From Setomelanomma holmii (taxonomy: Eukaryota; Ascomycota; Dothideomycetes; Pleosporales; Phaeosphaeriaceae), in NCBI GenBank assembly GCA_010015745.1, contig ML978225.1, positions 1 to 64,000 of the forward strand: 64,000 bases of DNA. The letters are read 5' to 3'. Below the pieces are notes generated by a model, which saw only the letters and a list, made by a program, of their open reading frames with translations, did not search any database and was not told the origin of the DNA. Positions within the stretch are counted from its first letter, which is position 1. The number at the start of each line of letters is the position of its first letter. A program made the translations under genes and the position numbers. Below, one piece after another: positions 33,260-45,349 of this stretch.

Positions 33260-33950
33260 CGCGTTGTTGAAGCATGGATAGTAGATGGACACGATAGACG
33301 GTGATGAGTACGTGCAAAGAGGATCAGTCGGGTGTAGATAGCTAATCGAGCTGGCAACTGCTGGCTTTCATTCACTTTACTTCGACCTTTTTGCTGATGT
33401 GAGATTGCTTACGGATCGCTAGACGATGTGTCTAGCTTGGTATTACCTTTTTGAGGTCTAGAAACTTTTGATCAATTGTCCAGACAGATCTTGACATTGT
33501 GAATGAGAGAAGCAGGGTTTGCACCAGTGATAGAAAGGGAAGGGTAAGTGGCTTGGCATGCACGCCCGCACTGGTGGGGCGCTAAGAATGTCGCGTCGCG
33601 TTTGCGCTTCTTGGAGCCGAACTTCAAGGGCTCTGACGTCCTTCATCTGCTCGCAATCACCACCTCGTCGCCTCCACGCTCCTTCACCAACGCCCGAACC
33701 CTGACCGACATTCATTTCGCCCATACATAAAGCCTTCCACTACTCATCATACCTTTCTCTTTCCTCCACGATCCACGAGCAGGGCACAAAGGGTCTGGGG
33801 CTTAGATAGCATTATCCTGTAAATAGACAAGTGCTACACCTATCCGTGTCTCTACAAAAGACCGAGGGCGGGCCATGCCTAGTTGCTCTTGGTCTTAGTG
33901 CTGCGAGGAATTCCACGGGTGCGTATGGGGCAAGGCCGTGGTGATAGACA
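33038..33950. other. Intergenic with long homopolymer
   Basis: 0.9 kb between two plus-strand genes. It holds the 3' region of the flippase, a 34-base T run (33226-33259) and the Sen1 promoter. I see no gene. Confidence 0.5.
33226..33259. repeat. Homopolymer run of 34 T
   Basis: An unbroken T run. It could be a poly(dA:dT) nucleosome-excluding element, a fossil poly(A) tail in reverse orientation, or partly a sequencing artefact in length. Confidence 0.95.
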
Positions 33951-36900
33951 ATGGCGGAAATTCTTGAGAACATCAGGTAAGTCTTCATAAAAGAGAAGCC
34001 CTTCTTCTTCTCCTCCTACATACGTCATGCTCCGCGGCTATCAAGATGGCTTCGGCTGTCTACAGCTTCGTTGCGAACAATGTCTGACACTGCATGCGAA
34101 CACAGCGAGCTCCGACAGCTGCCGGAAGAACAGCATCTCTTTTGCCCACGCCTCGGCGAAGATGGGACCACATACTTCGACGAAGACGTCGCCAATGAAC
34201 CCGCCGAAATCGACCCCACATTGCTCGACGAGCGAAAAGTCAAGATACAACAGTCCGAGAAGCAGAAATGGACTGCGCTGAAGGCGATGGAGATATTGGC
34301 ATTTGACGGGGATGAGGCGGCACCGCACAAGGACTGGTTGCTCGATCGTTTCAGCCAGATCATGCAGAGCTGCGATGTCTGCGTGCGCGTCTTCTACATG
34401 GCGAGACAGGAGTGGAGGGTGCGGTTGCTTGACACGTACGACGAGGAAAATATCGTCGACTTCCTCCGATTAGTGGACGAGCAGTGCCTGAGGCGCATAC
34501 ACAATGGCCTGGACGACGCCAACACGCTGCTGAGCAACGCAGAGCCGAAAGCAAGGACAATGCGTCTGCTTCCTTCGGAGTGTACATATGCTTTCTTCGA
34601 GGCATTGAGCTGCGATGCTATGCTCCGGGACGAGGCCGAACTCCAACAGCATTTCGATGCACCCTTTGATATGGTTCAAACCAGGAAACGTCTCAAGCTG
34701 CAAACATACCTCCCAGCCATGACACGCTTCCTATTCAGCAAGAATTCAAGGCGGCTTGACTGGGCAACGAAGTCATGGGTAGGCTTCAAGCGAGATTTGC
34801 TGAAGTCCGAATTCGAGTGGGCAGTGCGAGACCATCTCGTCAACGTCATGATGAGAGTCCAGATGAACAATCTTGACTTGTCGTACGTGCCTCTGTTCTG
34901 GGGCGGCGTACGTCTCATTATTGAACGTATGGATGAGGAGCTTATCACGGAGTACCTGCAAAGCCTGGATGGAGACTTCTACAGACTGATGCTCGACCAC
35001 CTTTCCTTGCGATCCGAGGGGTTCTTTGAGCTTCTGGCTACCATGAAGCTGCTTCTTGAAAAGGCGCCGACTAAATTCTGGGATGGCATACACCTCATCA
35101 CGCAATCGGACGCGAACATGGTAGAGCAAGTCTTCAACAGTCCTATACTGAAGCAAGTGCTTGCCGCTGCAACTGAGAGCAAGGAGCACATGGAGAACCT
35201 GCAAGCAGCGTTCGACTGGATTCCGCCTTTCCTTGCCTCCATCAAGGTGTCCAATCTTGGGCCGGCAACTCGCCCTTTCGCAAATGCGCTCTTTGGTCGA
35301 TTTCAGTCCGACCACTTCTCACGCACATCGAGAGCATTCTGTTTCAAACAAGGCATGAAAGTGCTAGCCCACTCCTTCAAGACGATGGGCGACTACAAGC
35401 AGCTCGCTGAATTCGTTGGTCAGCCCACTGTCAATGGCATGCTAGAAATGCTGTCTGCTCACATCGGACTGCTCGTCACAAACCTCAAGCGGTTCAATAG
35501 TAGCCGAGAAAATGCCGAAGAGCTACGCCTGGCTCTGTCTGTCATAGAGTATGCTTTCCAGTTGGAAGCGAAGTCTTTGATAGTGGAGAGGCAGCTCATC
35601 TCATTGAAGCAGCCTTCACCAACCGAAACACCTTCTTCATCGGCGATATGGAAGACAGTCTTGAGGGCCATAGACTCCAGCAATCTAGACCTCGCCATGC
35701 ATCTGCTGATCGCTGGACGAAATCTGATAGGGCTTGAGCCTCTGCAGATGAAGGCTGGAGTAGAGAAGGTGCCTCCAACCGTGCGGCACTTCAACGATCG
35801 CTTCAAAGTCCTGTCCCAGTCTATCACCGACATTGTTGATCGCCTCTCAGATTTTGGCCCAGCCCAGCTGCAATCACTGTTCGAGAAGCAGAGCGCAGCC
35901 AGCGCCATTGTCTCACTACTCTTCTCATCGACTGAAGACACTCGAAGCTCTGTCATTGAGCTGCTCAAAGTGATCAGCTCCGAAGATGAGCGACGTAACG
36001 CTTTACAGTACATACTGAGGACATATTACAAGAATTCATTGGTTGGCATTTCGGATTCCATTCGGCGTGTCACGCAGAAGAAGGTTTTCGCTCCAACACC
36101 GAGCACGATCAAGACTTGCTCCGACATCATCGACGTAATGTGCAATCCCCAAGACGGCATATTGCGATCTCGCGACTTGGTTTCTGGCGAACTCGGAGCT
36201 ACCATGAACTTTTGGAAGAACCTCTGGGATTTACTTACCATGATCTTCGCTACAACCGAAGCTTGGAGTAACCTTGGCTATTATGAGAAAGCCATGATGA
36301 TGGACTTCTGCCGCGACACCATGCAATTTGCTGATCAGCTCTTTGATCAGTACAGCATCTTCGCTACTGCCTTGAAAGGCTCCACTACCGACGCAGAGGA
36401 TAGCAGCACTTCCGATTTTCTCAAAGAGCTCCTAGCGGAGCCTGCGAACTCCATGGACGGTTTGGCGAAATGGCTTCGTCTTCGTGACGAGTTCTTGTCC
36501 AGTAAATCAGTAACGTTGATCAGCAAGCTGCTCATTCGCTTGCACAACGTTTCTATCGAGATCACCGCCGACTCCCTATCATATATGGAGAGAGTGCTAT
36601 CAGGCGATGTTCGCGCCAAGCTCAGCACGACACAACAAGCTGAGTTGCAACAAGCCCTGGAGACCCATCTTGGACGTTCGCTTGTAAAGGAAGAAGAGCC
36701 GCCCAAGTCGAAACAAGGTTCGCTGAGTAAATGGGTAGCAACTGGTGCAGATTGCTCGTCAGTCTCTGATGCAAAAGCTAAGCTGATGGCCAACCTGACC
36801 TCTGGCGCCAGTGCGTTCCAGCAAAAGCGGGAACAATTGAGAGTGTTGGAGACGAAGGCGGCGCAGCAGAAAGTGGCCGAGGACCAGAAGCTTGCCCAGC

Positions 36901-39900
36901 AAGACGAGTTCCGAAAGAAGCGCCAGCTCGAAAAACAAAAGCGAGAACAAGAGAAAGCTGCTGCGATTGCAAAAGCAAAACAAGCTCGCGGCATCTCTAC
37001 CCACACCGCTGAAGCTGGCTCTGGTCTGGAAGGACTTGGTGTGCTCGGCAAAGATCAAGCTGCAAAAGGCGAAGGTCTCATGCATTCATCAGACGAATCG
37101 GAAGACGATGACGGAGATATTGATGAGGACCTCTTTGGCATCAAGAAGAGCAAGACCAAGGTGGGACCGAAGACAAACATCATCAATGAGGTCAAGGTTC
37201 AGATGCCTGTCAAGAAGAAGCGAGTTGTAAGGTCTGCCAAAGACATGCGCGCTCGCCTTGCACCAGACTTGTCTTCTCTGCATCGAACTATTTTGGGCTG
37301 GAACTACTTTCATGAAGGCGACTTCCCTCCCAATTCGCGACCTGGCATATACTCTAAGGTACCCAATACCTTCCGCACTCCCAACGACTATCAGTCCACC
37401 TTTGAGCCCCTGCTCACACTCGAAGCCTGGCAAGGTTTCGTGAAGGCACGCGAAGAGAATCAAGCCAAGCCTTACGAAATTCGCATCACATCACGAGCCA
37501 GCGTGGACGCGTTCCAGGAGGTCGGTAGTACCATGACCCATGCTGAGAATCGCGATATCTTTGTCTCCGAAGGTGATATTGTCCTTCTCTCAAGGAGCAG
37601 GAATCCCTCTGCAGAGGAACCGACATGTCTCGCCAGGATCTTCCGCGTCAAGAGAAAACAACAGCATATCGAGGTGTCGTACCGTGTCGTGCCCGCAAAC
37701 CCGTTGTCATCCTCGCTCAACCCCAACAACGCTGTTTTCGGAACGAAACTACAGTCGATCACACCATTAGAGCGTGAATATGGTGCACTGAAGGGTCTAC
37801 AGTACTACGACCTGTGCGACGAGATTATACGTGCCAAGCCATCCCCTCTCCTAACGTACAACGACAAGCAGACCGAATTTCTGATCCAGAACTACAACGT
37901 GAACAAGGCACAGGCGAAAGCTATCAAGTCGGCGATCGACAATGACGCTTTCACCTTGATTCAAGGGTATTTGTCAAGTTCTTCTCTTCAAGTACAACAC
38001 GCTAACAACATCCTAGTCCACCTGGTTCTGGAAAGACCAAGACCATCACGGCAATTGTTGGAGCCATTCTCTCGGACAGTCTGCGCAATCGCGGCACCTC
38101 GATCACCGCTCCTGTCCAACAACGTTCGGAAGCAGCTTCGAAGAAACTTCTGGTGTGCGCGCCCAGTAATGCTGCTGTAGATGAGCTGGTCATGCGTTTC
38201 AAAGACGGCATCAAAACATTGAACGGCGAGCATCGCAAAGTCAACATTGTGCGTCTGGGTCGCAGTGACGCCATAAATGCCAATGTCCAGGATGTAACCT
38301 TGGAAGAGCTGGTCAGCAAGAAGCTTGGTGTGAGCTCCGATAATGGCAAGGATGCAGCCGCCACGCGAAAGCTGTTTGACGACCATAAACAAATTTCCGA
38401 GCAGTTGCGACAAGTACGAGAGCAGCTGGACAAAGGCGAAGCCAAAGGAGATGCTGCTTCGAAGCTCCAGGACGAGTTTAATCAGTTGCGACGACAAAAG
38501 ACACTGCTTGGAACCAAGATCGATAATACAAAGGATGAAGAAAGACTCGCAAGTCGCAACGCAGATCTCAATCGTCGCCGCGCACAAGAGGCCGTTTTGA
38601 ACGATGCGCATGTCATCTGTGCCACTCTAAGTGGTTCTGGACATGACATGTTCCAGAATCTTAGCATTGAGTTCGAGACGGTCATTGTCGATGAGGCAGC
38701 ACAGTGTGTCGAGATGAGTGCTCTCATTCCCCTGAAGTATGGTTGTGCGAAGTGTATCTTGGTTGGTGATCCCAAGCAGCTGCCGCCAACAGTCTTCTCG
38801 AAAGAAGCTGCGCGTTTCCAGTACGAACAAAGTTTGTTCGTTCGCATGCAAAAGAACCACCCGGACGACATTCATCTTCTTGACACGCAATATCGTATGC
38901 ACCCCGAGATCAGCTTGTTCCCTAGCCGAACCTTCTACGATAGAAGGCTATTGGACGGTGGTGATATGGCTGGCTTACGCAAACAGCCGTGGCATCAAAG
39001 CATGCTACTCGGACCGTATCGCTTCTTCGATGTACAAGGTCAACATCAAGCCGCGCCAAAGGGACACTCGCTCATTAACATCGCTGAGATAGATATCGCC
39101 ATGAAGCTCTACAAGCGTCTCACTGCCGACTTCCCCGAGTACAATTTCAGAGGCAAAGTTGGCATCATCACACCCTATAAGAGTCAATTGCGGGAGCTGA
39201 AGTCTCGATTCACAACCGAATACGGTGCGGGCATTATCGAAGATATCGAGTTCAACACCACCGACGCCTTTCAAGGACGAGAGAGCGAGGTGATCATCTT
39301 CTCCTGTGTGCGTGCGTCGCCAGCAGGTGGCATTGGTTTCTTGCAAGACATCCGGCGCATGAACGTCGGCCTCACACGTGCGAAGTCATCACTTTGGGTT
39401 TTGGGTAACTCTCAATCGCTCGTACGTGGAGAGTTCTGGCGCAAATTGGTGGAAGACGCACAGGAGAGGAAGCGATACACGACGGGCGATCTCAACAAGA
39501 TGCTCAAGCAGCATTCGAGCAAGTTTCCTGCACCCAAGGAAGGATACATCCAGCCACACCGACCCACGCCAGAAGTCAAGTCGGAACCCATGAGTCGTTC
39601 AGGAAGTAGTCAGTCGAACAGCGCAGATCGCAAGCCTCTCAAGCAAGAGGTGAAGCAGGAGGACGTAGTAAAGAAGGAAGTCAAGCCTGGACCTGGTTTA
39701 GTCCATCACCCTAAGCGCAAGCTCGAACCCAAAGATGATTCTGATCTTTTCAAAGAGGAGAGCAGCGATGTTGATATGGAGGAGGCACCTTCAGATTCAG
39801 CGTCGGCTACTGCCAACGGTGGAAGTGGACGATCTACACCAGCCGCATTCTCAGACGCGCGGAAGAGTGCAACGCCTGGTTTCGACTCACATATCACCAA

Positions 39901-40045
39901 TGGAAGTGAAGCGCCAGCAAAAGCTGCAGGTGCAGCAATGAGTGGTGGTGTCCTTGGAGGCATGACAGCGAAACCAAAAATCCGGATGAAGCCACGTGAG
40001 CCTCCAAATCCATTCATCAAGAAGAAAAAGCCCAAGACTGGATGA
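33951..40045 (+). CDS. SEN1: Sen1-type superfamily 1B RNA/DNA helicase
   Basis: Three exons (33951..33976, 34106..37966, 38017..40045) give 1971 aa. A 26-nt first exon encodes MAEILENI in an ACAATGGCG context. Its GTAAGT donor joins a CTGAC...ACACAG acceptor to read ISELRQLPEEQHLFCPR. An alternative start at 34080 without the intron gives the same length. Residues up to about 1240 form the helical Sen1 N-terminal region, with a Lys/Glu-rich coiled stretch near 930-980. The helicase core has GPPGSGKT (about 1296-1303, interrupted by the 50-bp intron after its first two bases), VDEAAQ (about 1521), GDPKQLPPT, QYRMHPEI, DAFQGRESE and NVGLTRAK. The C-terminus is Lys/Pro-rich. Sen1 ends noncoding and some coding transcripts by pulling RNA polymerase II off and removes R-loops in the nucleus. 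Confidence 0.95.
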
Positions 40046-41459
40046 GCACCAGACGCAGTGCCGACTAAGAGCTAGCAAGGGCCATGTTTTATTTGCATAC
40101 AAGGAGCGATGTTTATATTTCCCATCTACGGGCGCCGGCATTGCGAGGACGAAAGTCTGGCATCTCAGCATTTTCACGGCGTGTTAATATCACACATTCA
40201 TATCTCGTTAACGGTGTAGCTAAGGCGATTTAGCATTTTCATATCTTGTAAAGTAGCTATTGGGGCTGGAATAAGTGTTTACTTGCTTTTCCTGTCGGCC
40301 TTAGGCCAGAGACTCCTAATCCTTGAAAACATGAAGAGACGTGGATTGGCTACGAAGCAGAAGGCGTTCGTGGCGGAGATCTGGTGGGCAATTTATCGCC
40401 AGTGCAGTGATGATGTGCCATCTTGTGAAACATGGGCTGGACAAGCCTCATAAACCCATTTCGCGCGTGCTGGAGTATGTTGCGCTCTTGGCGTATTTTG
40501 CGTCTTAGCGTGGCGTCTTCGCGTGGTGAGGTTCGCCGATCGCGACTTCTTCGGTGTAGGGTCGGGCGCTCCTGCACAATAATCACAAAACCATCACATC
40601 CCCGAGGAAATGTCCTTGAAAAGAGGGCGCCTGTCGCAACGTTGTTACAACGGTGTTCACGACCCTGTCCTCGACCGACATATTCCCCGGAGCATCCACC
40701 TCGCTAAGCATCACATCGGAAGCAAAGTCATCCCTTCTTCAATTCTTGCCGGAAGAAGCAAATTGCACCGCATCGTTGTCCTACCGCACGTATCTTGTGC
40801 TACCAGCTTGAGCGCCAATTATCGCCTCGTCGGCTAGAGGCATACCCTACACCCAGGAGCCAGGACCAAAGCTACTCGTCAAGTCACAAGCAAGCGTGCC
40901 GTAACCATCATGCTGCTTTTGGGGGCAAAGCATCTTCGAAGGTGACGCAAACTGCACGTCTTCTCAGCAACTCAAGTACGCTCTGCCTCCGCATTTGCCA
41001 GAATCCAGAGCGCTCGTTTCAATTACACCACGCCTTGCTACCATCTGCCTATCGATTTGCTGCCGTGTCACTTGGTGTCACATCAGTCACGAGCTTCAAC
41101 AGTTATTCCTACGCCGATGACTGCCCTGGTGTTGCACCACATGAGCTCTCCTCCCTTCGAACCCCAGGAAAGACTCTTACTTGCCGGACGCTTGGCTGCA
41201 CGTCGCCATAACGCCCCTGGCTAACGTTGCAATCAAAATACATCAGTCTTCGTGAAGTACAACCACAACCGCATATGCGGTCAGCTGCTGAGGCACCTAT
41301 CGCGTACCAATTCTCTGGTTGTGCCACACTCTGGCCCAAACATTGCCTGACGGGTGTTTTGCTCGCGCTTAGAGCACTGATCCACTGGCGAAGGTAACAG
41401 TGGTCTGCAGCCCGGGCGTTTGCGATTCGCTTTTAGGTTGTCCGGGCCCGGCCGCAGAC
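40046..41459. other. Intergenic, no gene recognised
   Basis: 1.4 kb between two plus-strand genes. Frames are under 140 codons with no domain. The open frame of the next gene extends without a stop to about 41400, but there is no ATG in that part, so an upstream exon is possible but not demonstrated. Confidence 0.45.
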
Positions 41460-43667
41460 ATGAGTCCGTCCACATCAACGGAAAGTCTTCTGAACTCGTT
41501 CCCAATGTTCGGTCACCCTGGTATCTCCGCGCTTGAGTACGCCGGTCAGGTCAGGAAACAGAGCACAAGTATAAGTGAATGGTCACTCAAACGCAAGTCT
41601 ACTCGACAGGAGCACACGACTCCTCCAACGTCTACAGAACTGGAGCGAGACACGGTGGAGGTATTGCCGCCAGTTCACTTTGTTGACGAATTGGGCTATC
41701 AGCAGAGACGGAGAGGCACATTCATCAACCACACTCCGAGGATTTTCGAGATGAGGTCGAGCAAGACAGTGGAGGTTTACCGGCCGTCAAGACGGGAGAG
41801 CGAGAACTACTCAAGACCACTATCACGTCAAGGCAGCTTGGCCAGTACTAGTCCCGCAGTGACAAGTCAACATGGCCACAGCCCACCAGCAAATTCGGGC
41901 GCCTTTGAGGAGCGATCGACAAGCACTTGTGGTGCCGTGGCTGGAATCGAATCGTTCGATGTTGGTCTCGCCTCATCTCCAGAAGCCTGTGAGGCGTCAG
42001 CGAAGTCACGTCGACGATCCTTCTCGGCCCCTCTGACCAAGATCCTCACCTATCTCCCGAGTGATGCCATCGTAGCGGACCCAGCGAGCAGAGAATCAAG
42101 TCTTCAAAGCTCGAGTGCGTCTGACTATCGATCTCAGGAGACAAAGCGTCAGAGACGTCAGACACCCTTCAGGCTCATCACATCAAAACAAATCAGTGTT
42201 CCTCGACACGCACCAATGGAACCGTTGGTGGCGAAACATCGAGAAGTCGATGCCATTGGCGATGTTCCTTTCGACATGGATCGCGAGGTGTCCGCCGAGT
42301 TTGGTACTTTTGGAGTGATCCAAAGGTATTTTGATAGCCAAGGTGGTGGGCCTGTAGCAACTCCCAGATCAGTCCCCGAAGCACAATCGCCCCTACATCC
42401 GCCAGAAGAACCATTGCCCAGGTCTCCGGAGCCGAACATGCAGAAACCCTTCATGGAGCCCATTGCCATCTATCCAATCGATGAGCTGGACATGCCAGAT
42501 GATCCGCCACCAGTCCCAGATAGGTCTCCAAAGCGTCTCACGAATCCAAGTTTCCCATTTCAGATTAAGCCGGACACGTGCAGGGACAGTGACTTTAGGT
42601 TTGCGGCTGAAGGTCAGTACTCGCCGTATGACAAGAACGCCAACGTGCTGCATGTAGCCAAAAAGAGAACACAGAAACGCCTTTCCGTAGAACAAACAGC
42701 TTGGGTTGGCTCGCCACATATGGGAAGGCTCGCTCCGCCAATCCTGGGTCACGATGCACTCACCGCAAGTAGCGAGTTGAGGATGAACGAGCTCAGCTAC
42801 TTTCTGAAGCATACTGGACCTCCGCCTAAACCGCAGCCGATGACTGTTCAACGCAAGAAGAAGGGCATGCGACTGTTTAAAGTCAAGCAGAGGAAGAGCC
42901 TTGCTGCACGTGTTGGTTCAGTGGAGGGTTCTCCGCAGAGGGCACGCAATCGACCGCCGATACCGTCATGCGCTCGAGAGATGACAACGTTGGGTGGAGC
43001 CAGGCATCTCAAGATCGTCATACCAGATGAAATGACACACGGAGGCCCCTCCACTGCGTTGCCAGTGAGCAAACAGCGAACCCAACGTCGCTCGAGGCAT
43101 GTGCCAATATCGTTCACAGAGGAGATGTTGAATCCGCTTGCAAGCGCTCAAGTCGAACGCATGATCTCTGGCTTCGATACACCACCAGAGCGTCGTTCCA
43201 TCTCGTCCCCGGTTTCTCGTTCGCCACGCAGCCCAAAGAGGTCTCCGAAATCACCAAAGCCTATTCCTGTCAAGGACCATCCTCTTGCAACGCGGGACGA
43301 GCAGACGCGTGCGAGAAAGTTGAGGGATCTCCAACGTATCAAACGGAAACCAGTACCTGCTCGAACTCCCTCAGAGCATCACCAGCTCGAGGATGCTACT
43401 GCTGGTGCGCTGCCGACACCAGCCCACACGCCCGAGCCTAATGTGAACAATGCGCATGAAGATGAGGGTATTGAGGAGCAAAATTCTGCAGACAGGATGG
43501 GCCAATTGCAGGATAGAGTGGTATCGTTGCAGAGACAGAACGCACAGCTCGCAGAAGCGTTGGCGAAGATTGTCGGTCTGGAATTGAAGGATGGGGATTT
43601 GAGGAGCGAAGACGTACTTCAGGCTTTCAGAAAGAAGGGCATTGCGGGAACGCCTAGTCTGCAGTAG
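41460..43667 (+). CDS. Unknown 735-aa disordered protein with C-terminal coiled coil
   Basis: A single frame starting at the ATG at 41460 (MSPSTSTESLLNSFPMFG). Most of the protein is Ser/Pro/Arg-rich and probably disordered. Near residues 600-640 are SRSPRSPKRSPKSPKP-type basic repeats (possible CDK sites), and then RARKLRDLQRIKRKP. The end (about 675-720) is a short coiled coil, RMGQLQDRVVSLQRQNAQLA, with a conserved-looking tail LELKDGDLRSEDVLQAFRKKG. Such architecture is common in ascomycete cytoskeletal or signalling scaffold proteins, but I do not recognise the family. Confidence 0.75.
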   Translation: MSPSTSTESLLNSFPMFGHPGISALEYAGQVRKQSTSISEWSLKRKSTRQEHTTPPTSTELERDTVEVLPPVHFVDELGYQQRRRGTFINHTPRIFEMRSSKTVEVYRPSRRESENYSRPLSRQGSLASTSPAVTSQHGHSPPANSGAFEERSTSTCGAVAGIESFDVGLASSPEACEASAKSRRRSFSAPLTKILTYLPSDAIVADPASRESSLQSSSASDYRSQETKRQRRQTPFRLITSKQISVPRHAPMEPLVAKHREVDAIGDVPFDMDREVSAEFGTFGVIQRYFDSQGGGPVATPRSVPEAQSPLHPPEEPLPRSPEPNMQKPFMEPIAIYPIDELDMPDDPPPVPDRSPKRLTNPSFPFQIKPDTCRDSDFRFAAEGQYSPYDKNANVLHVAKKRTQKRLSVEQTAWVGSPHMGRLAPPILGHDALTASSELRMNELSYFLKHTGPPPKPQPMTVQRKKKGMRLFKVKQRKSLAARVGSVEGSPQRARNRPPIPSCAREMTTLGGARHLKIVIPDEMTHGGPSTALPVSKQRTQRRSRHVPISFTEEMLNPLASAQVERMISGFDTPPERRSISSPVSRSPRSPKRSPKSPKPIPVKDHPLATRDEQTRARKLRDLQRIKRKPVPARTPSEHHQLEDATAGALPTPAHTPEPNVNNAHEDEGIEEQNSADRMGQLQDRVVSLQRQNAQLAEALAKIVGLELKDGDLRSEDVLQAFRKKGIAGTPSLQ

Positions 43668-44133
43668 TTCTTGTCGCCGTGCAAGCAACAACACGCCTGA
43701 TCCTAATCAGACAATCACTCATGATCTGACCCTTCTTCTCACATGTTCAATGTTGAGCTAGCACCCATGGTCGTGATGTTGCCGTCGCGATCCTGACACG
43801 AAAATTGCGGCGATCATGACGTCCCGCCTAAATTTAGGAACTGGTCCCTGAGGTAGAGCTCTCAGCCATCAGCAGTAGATATTTTGCCAGCTTCAAGAGC
43901 ATATACATGTACAAATCCCATCAAGTCGAAGACTTCACTGACCCATCCCTGTCCCATTGATATTCCCACCTGCCCCAAAACCCAAGCGATCTCCTCACCG
44001 CCATCTTATCGATAAGTAACTAGACTCTAGAGCACTAGCACCCCTCATCGCGATCTCTCGAAATCAACTAGACGTGCTGTTACAGCTTCCCGACGCTTAG
44101 GAGTCTACTCCTCAAGTAATCACCCACGACACA
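43668..44133. other. Intergenic, promoter of GNA1
   Basis: No gene recognised. TGACGTC-like sequence lies near 43818 (ATGACGTCCC), a possible CRE/bZIP half site, 315 bp upstream of the GNA1 start. Confidence 0.4.
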
Positions 44134-44831
44134 ATGTCTTCGGACGCAGCAACGCCCCTCTTCACCTCCGACCTCATCTCACCCGAAGTCGTTGCGCAGC
44201 TCCCAGAAGGCTACAACTGCAGAGCGATACAAAGGAACGACTACCACAATGGCTTTCTCGACGTCTTGAGGGTACTTACCACGGTCGGTGATATCACTGA
44301 AGAAGTACGGGCCATCAATCCTTAATGACCAGTCCATATCCCTCGTCCCACCCTTCACCACACCCATATACCACACGGATACCACACACCACTCTACGAT
44401 ACTCGCTAACCCTCCCACCAGCAATGGAACGAACGCTACGATTGGATGTCCGCCCGCAATGACTCGTACTACCTCCTCTGCATCACCGACGCCTCTAGCA
44501 AAATCGTCGGCACAGGCGCATTGATCGTCGAGCGCAAGTTCATACATCAATTGGGACTGGTTGGACACATTGAGGATATTGCAGTCGCGAAGGATCAACA
44601 GGGGAAGAAGTTGGGACTTAGGATCATCCAGGCGCTGGATTTCGTGGCTGAGAAGGTGGGGTGTTATAAGGTATGCTCACCTTGTTCCGCTGGTGAGAAA
44701 GGAAAGCGTAAGGACGATTATTAATAATGCGACAGACTATTCTCGATTGCTCGGAAGCGAACGAGGGATTCTATGTCAAGTGCGGGTTCAAGCGGGCGGG
44801 ACTCGAGATGGCACATTACTATGGCCGGTAA
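44134..44831 (+). CDS. GNA1: Glucosamine-6-phosphate N-acetyltransferase
   Basis: Three exons (44134..44304, 44422..44670, 44736..44831) give 171 aa, the usual length. The GNAT fold is visible: LPEGYNCRAIQRNDY at the start, GALIVERKFIHQLGLVGHIEDIAVAKDQQGKKLG carrying the acetyl-CoA site, and the final ANEGFYVKCGFKRAGLEM with Tyr residues near the end (HYYGR). The enzyme makes N-acetylglucosamine-6-phosphate from glucosamine-6-phosphate and acetyl-CoA in the cytosol, the second step toward UDP-GlcNAc for chitin and glycans. Introns of 117 and 65 bp restore EEQWNERY and YKTILDCSEAN. Confidence 0.94.
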
Positions 44832-45349
44832 GCAGCTCGAGCGCAGGAGAAAGACCACAAGGGCCAAAGCTGAGCCGTGCCCAGCGCGCAAGAGAAGCTG
44901 TGACTGGTACTGCGATTGCATCAGAGGCGTTGCGCGCATGGTTCGAAAGCTCCATACTTCATGAAGAACAGATAGAAGTAATAGACATATGCATCCGGTT
45001 CGTGACTCAGGCGCAGGTCAGAAATCTTGCGGTCCGTGACGCATGAGCATGAGCATCTACGATAAATCATGCACCACTAGTCATAGACGGTTCAAACTTG
45101 TTCTTATAGAGGGGTGTTGTGGATAGAAGCGCTTACAGCTACATCCGCGCTACTGCAGGTACAAGCATGGATTTTCTCGCTTCACCTACTTACATTCGTC
45201 TTCACCACAACATTCATGATGCAGCACTGCTTCAAAAACAACAGACTTTCTTTTTACAGTCGTATGGCACCGAAGATTCGGCATCTGCATCTTGATCAAG
45301 CGCTGGCAGCTGGGAACGGCGGAAGACTAATGCCCTCCACACAGGGTTG
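44832..45349. other. Intergenic, GNA1 3' region and TRM44 promoter
   Basis: Open frames run through parts of this region but carry no domain. I treat it as noncoding. Confidence 0.45.
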
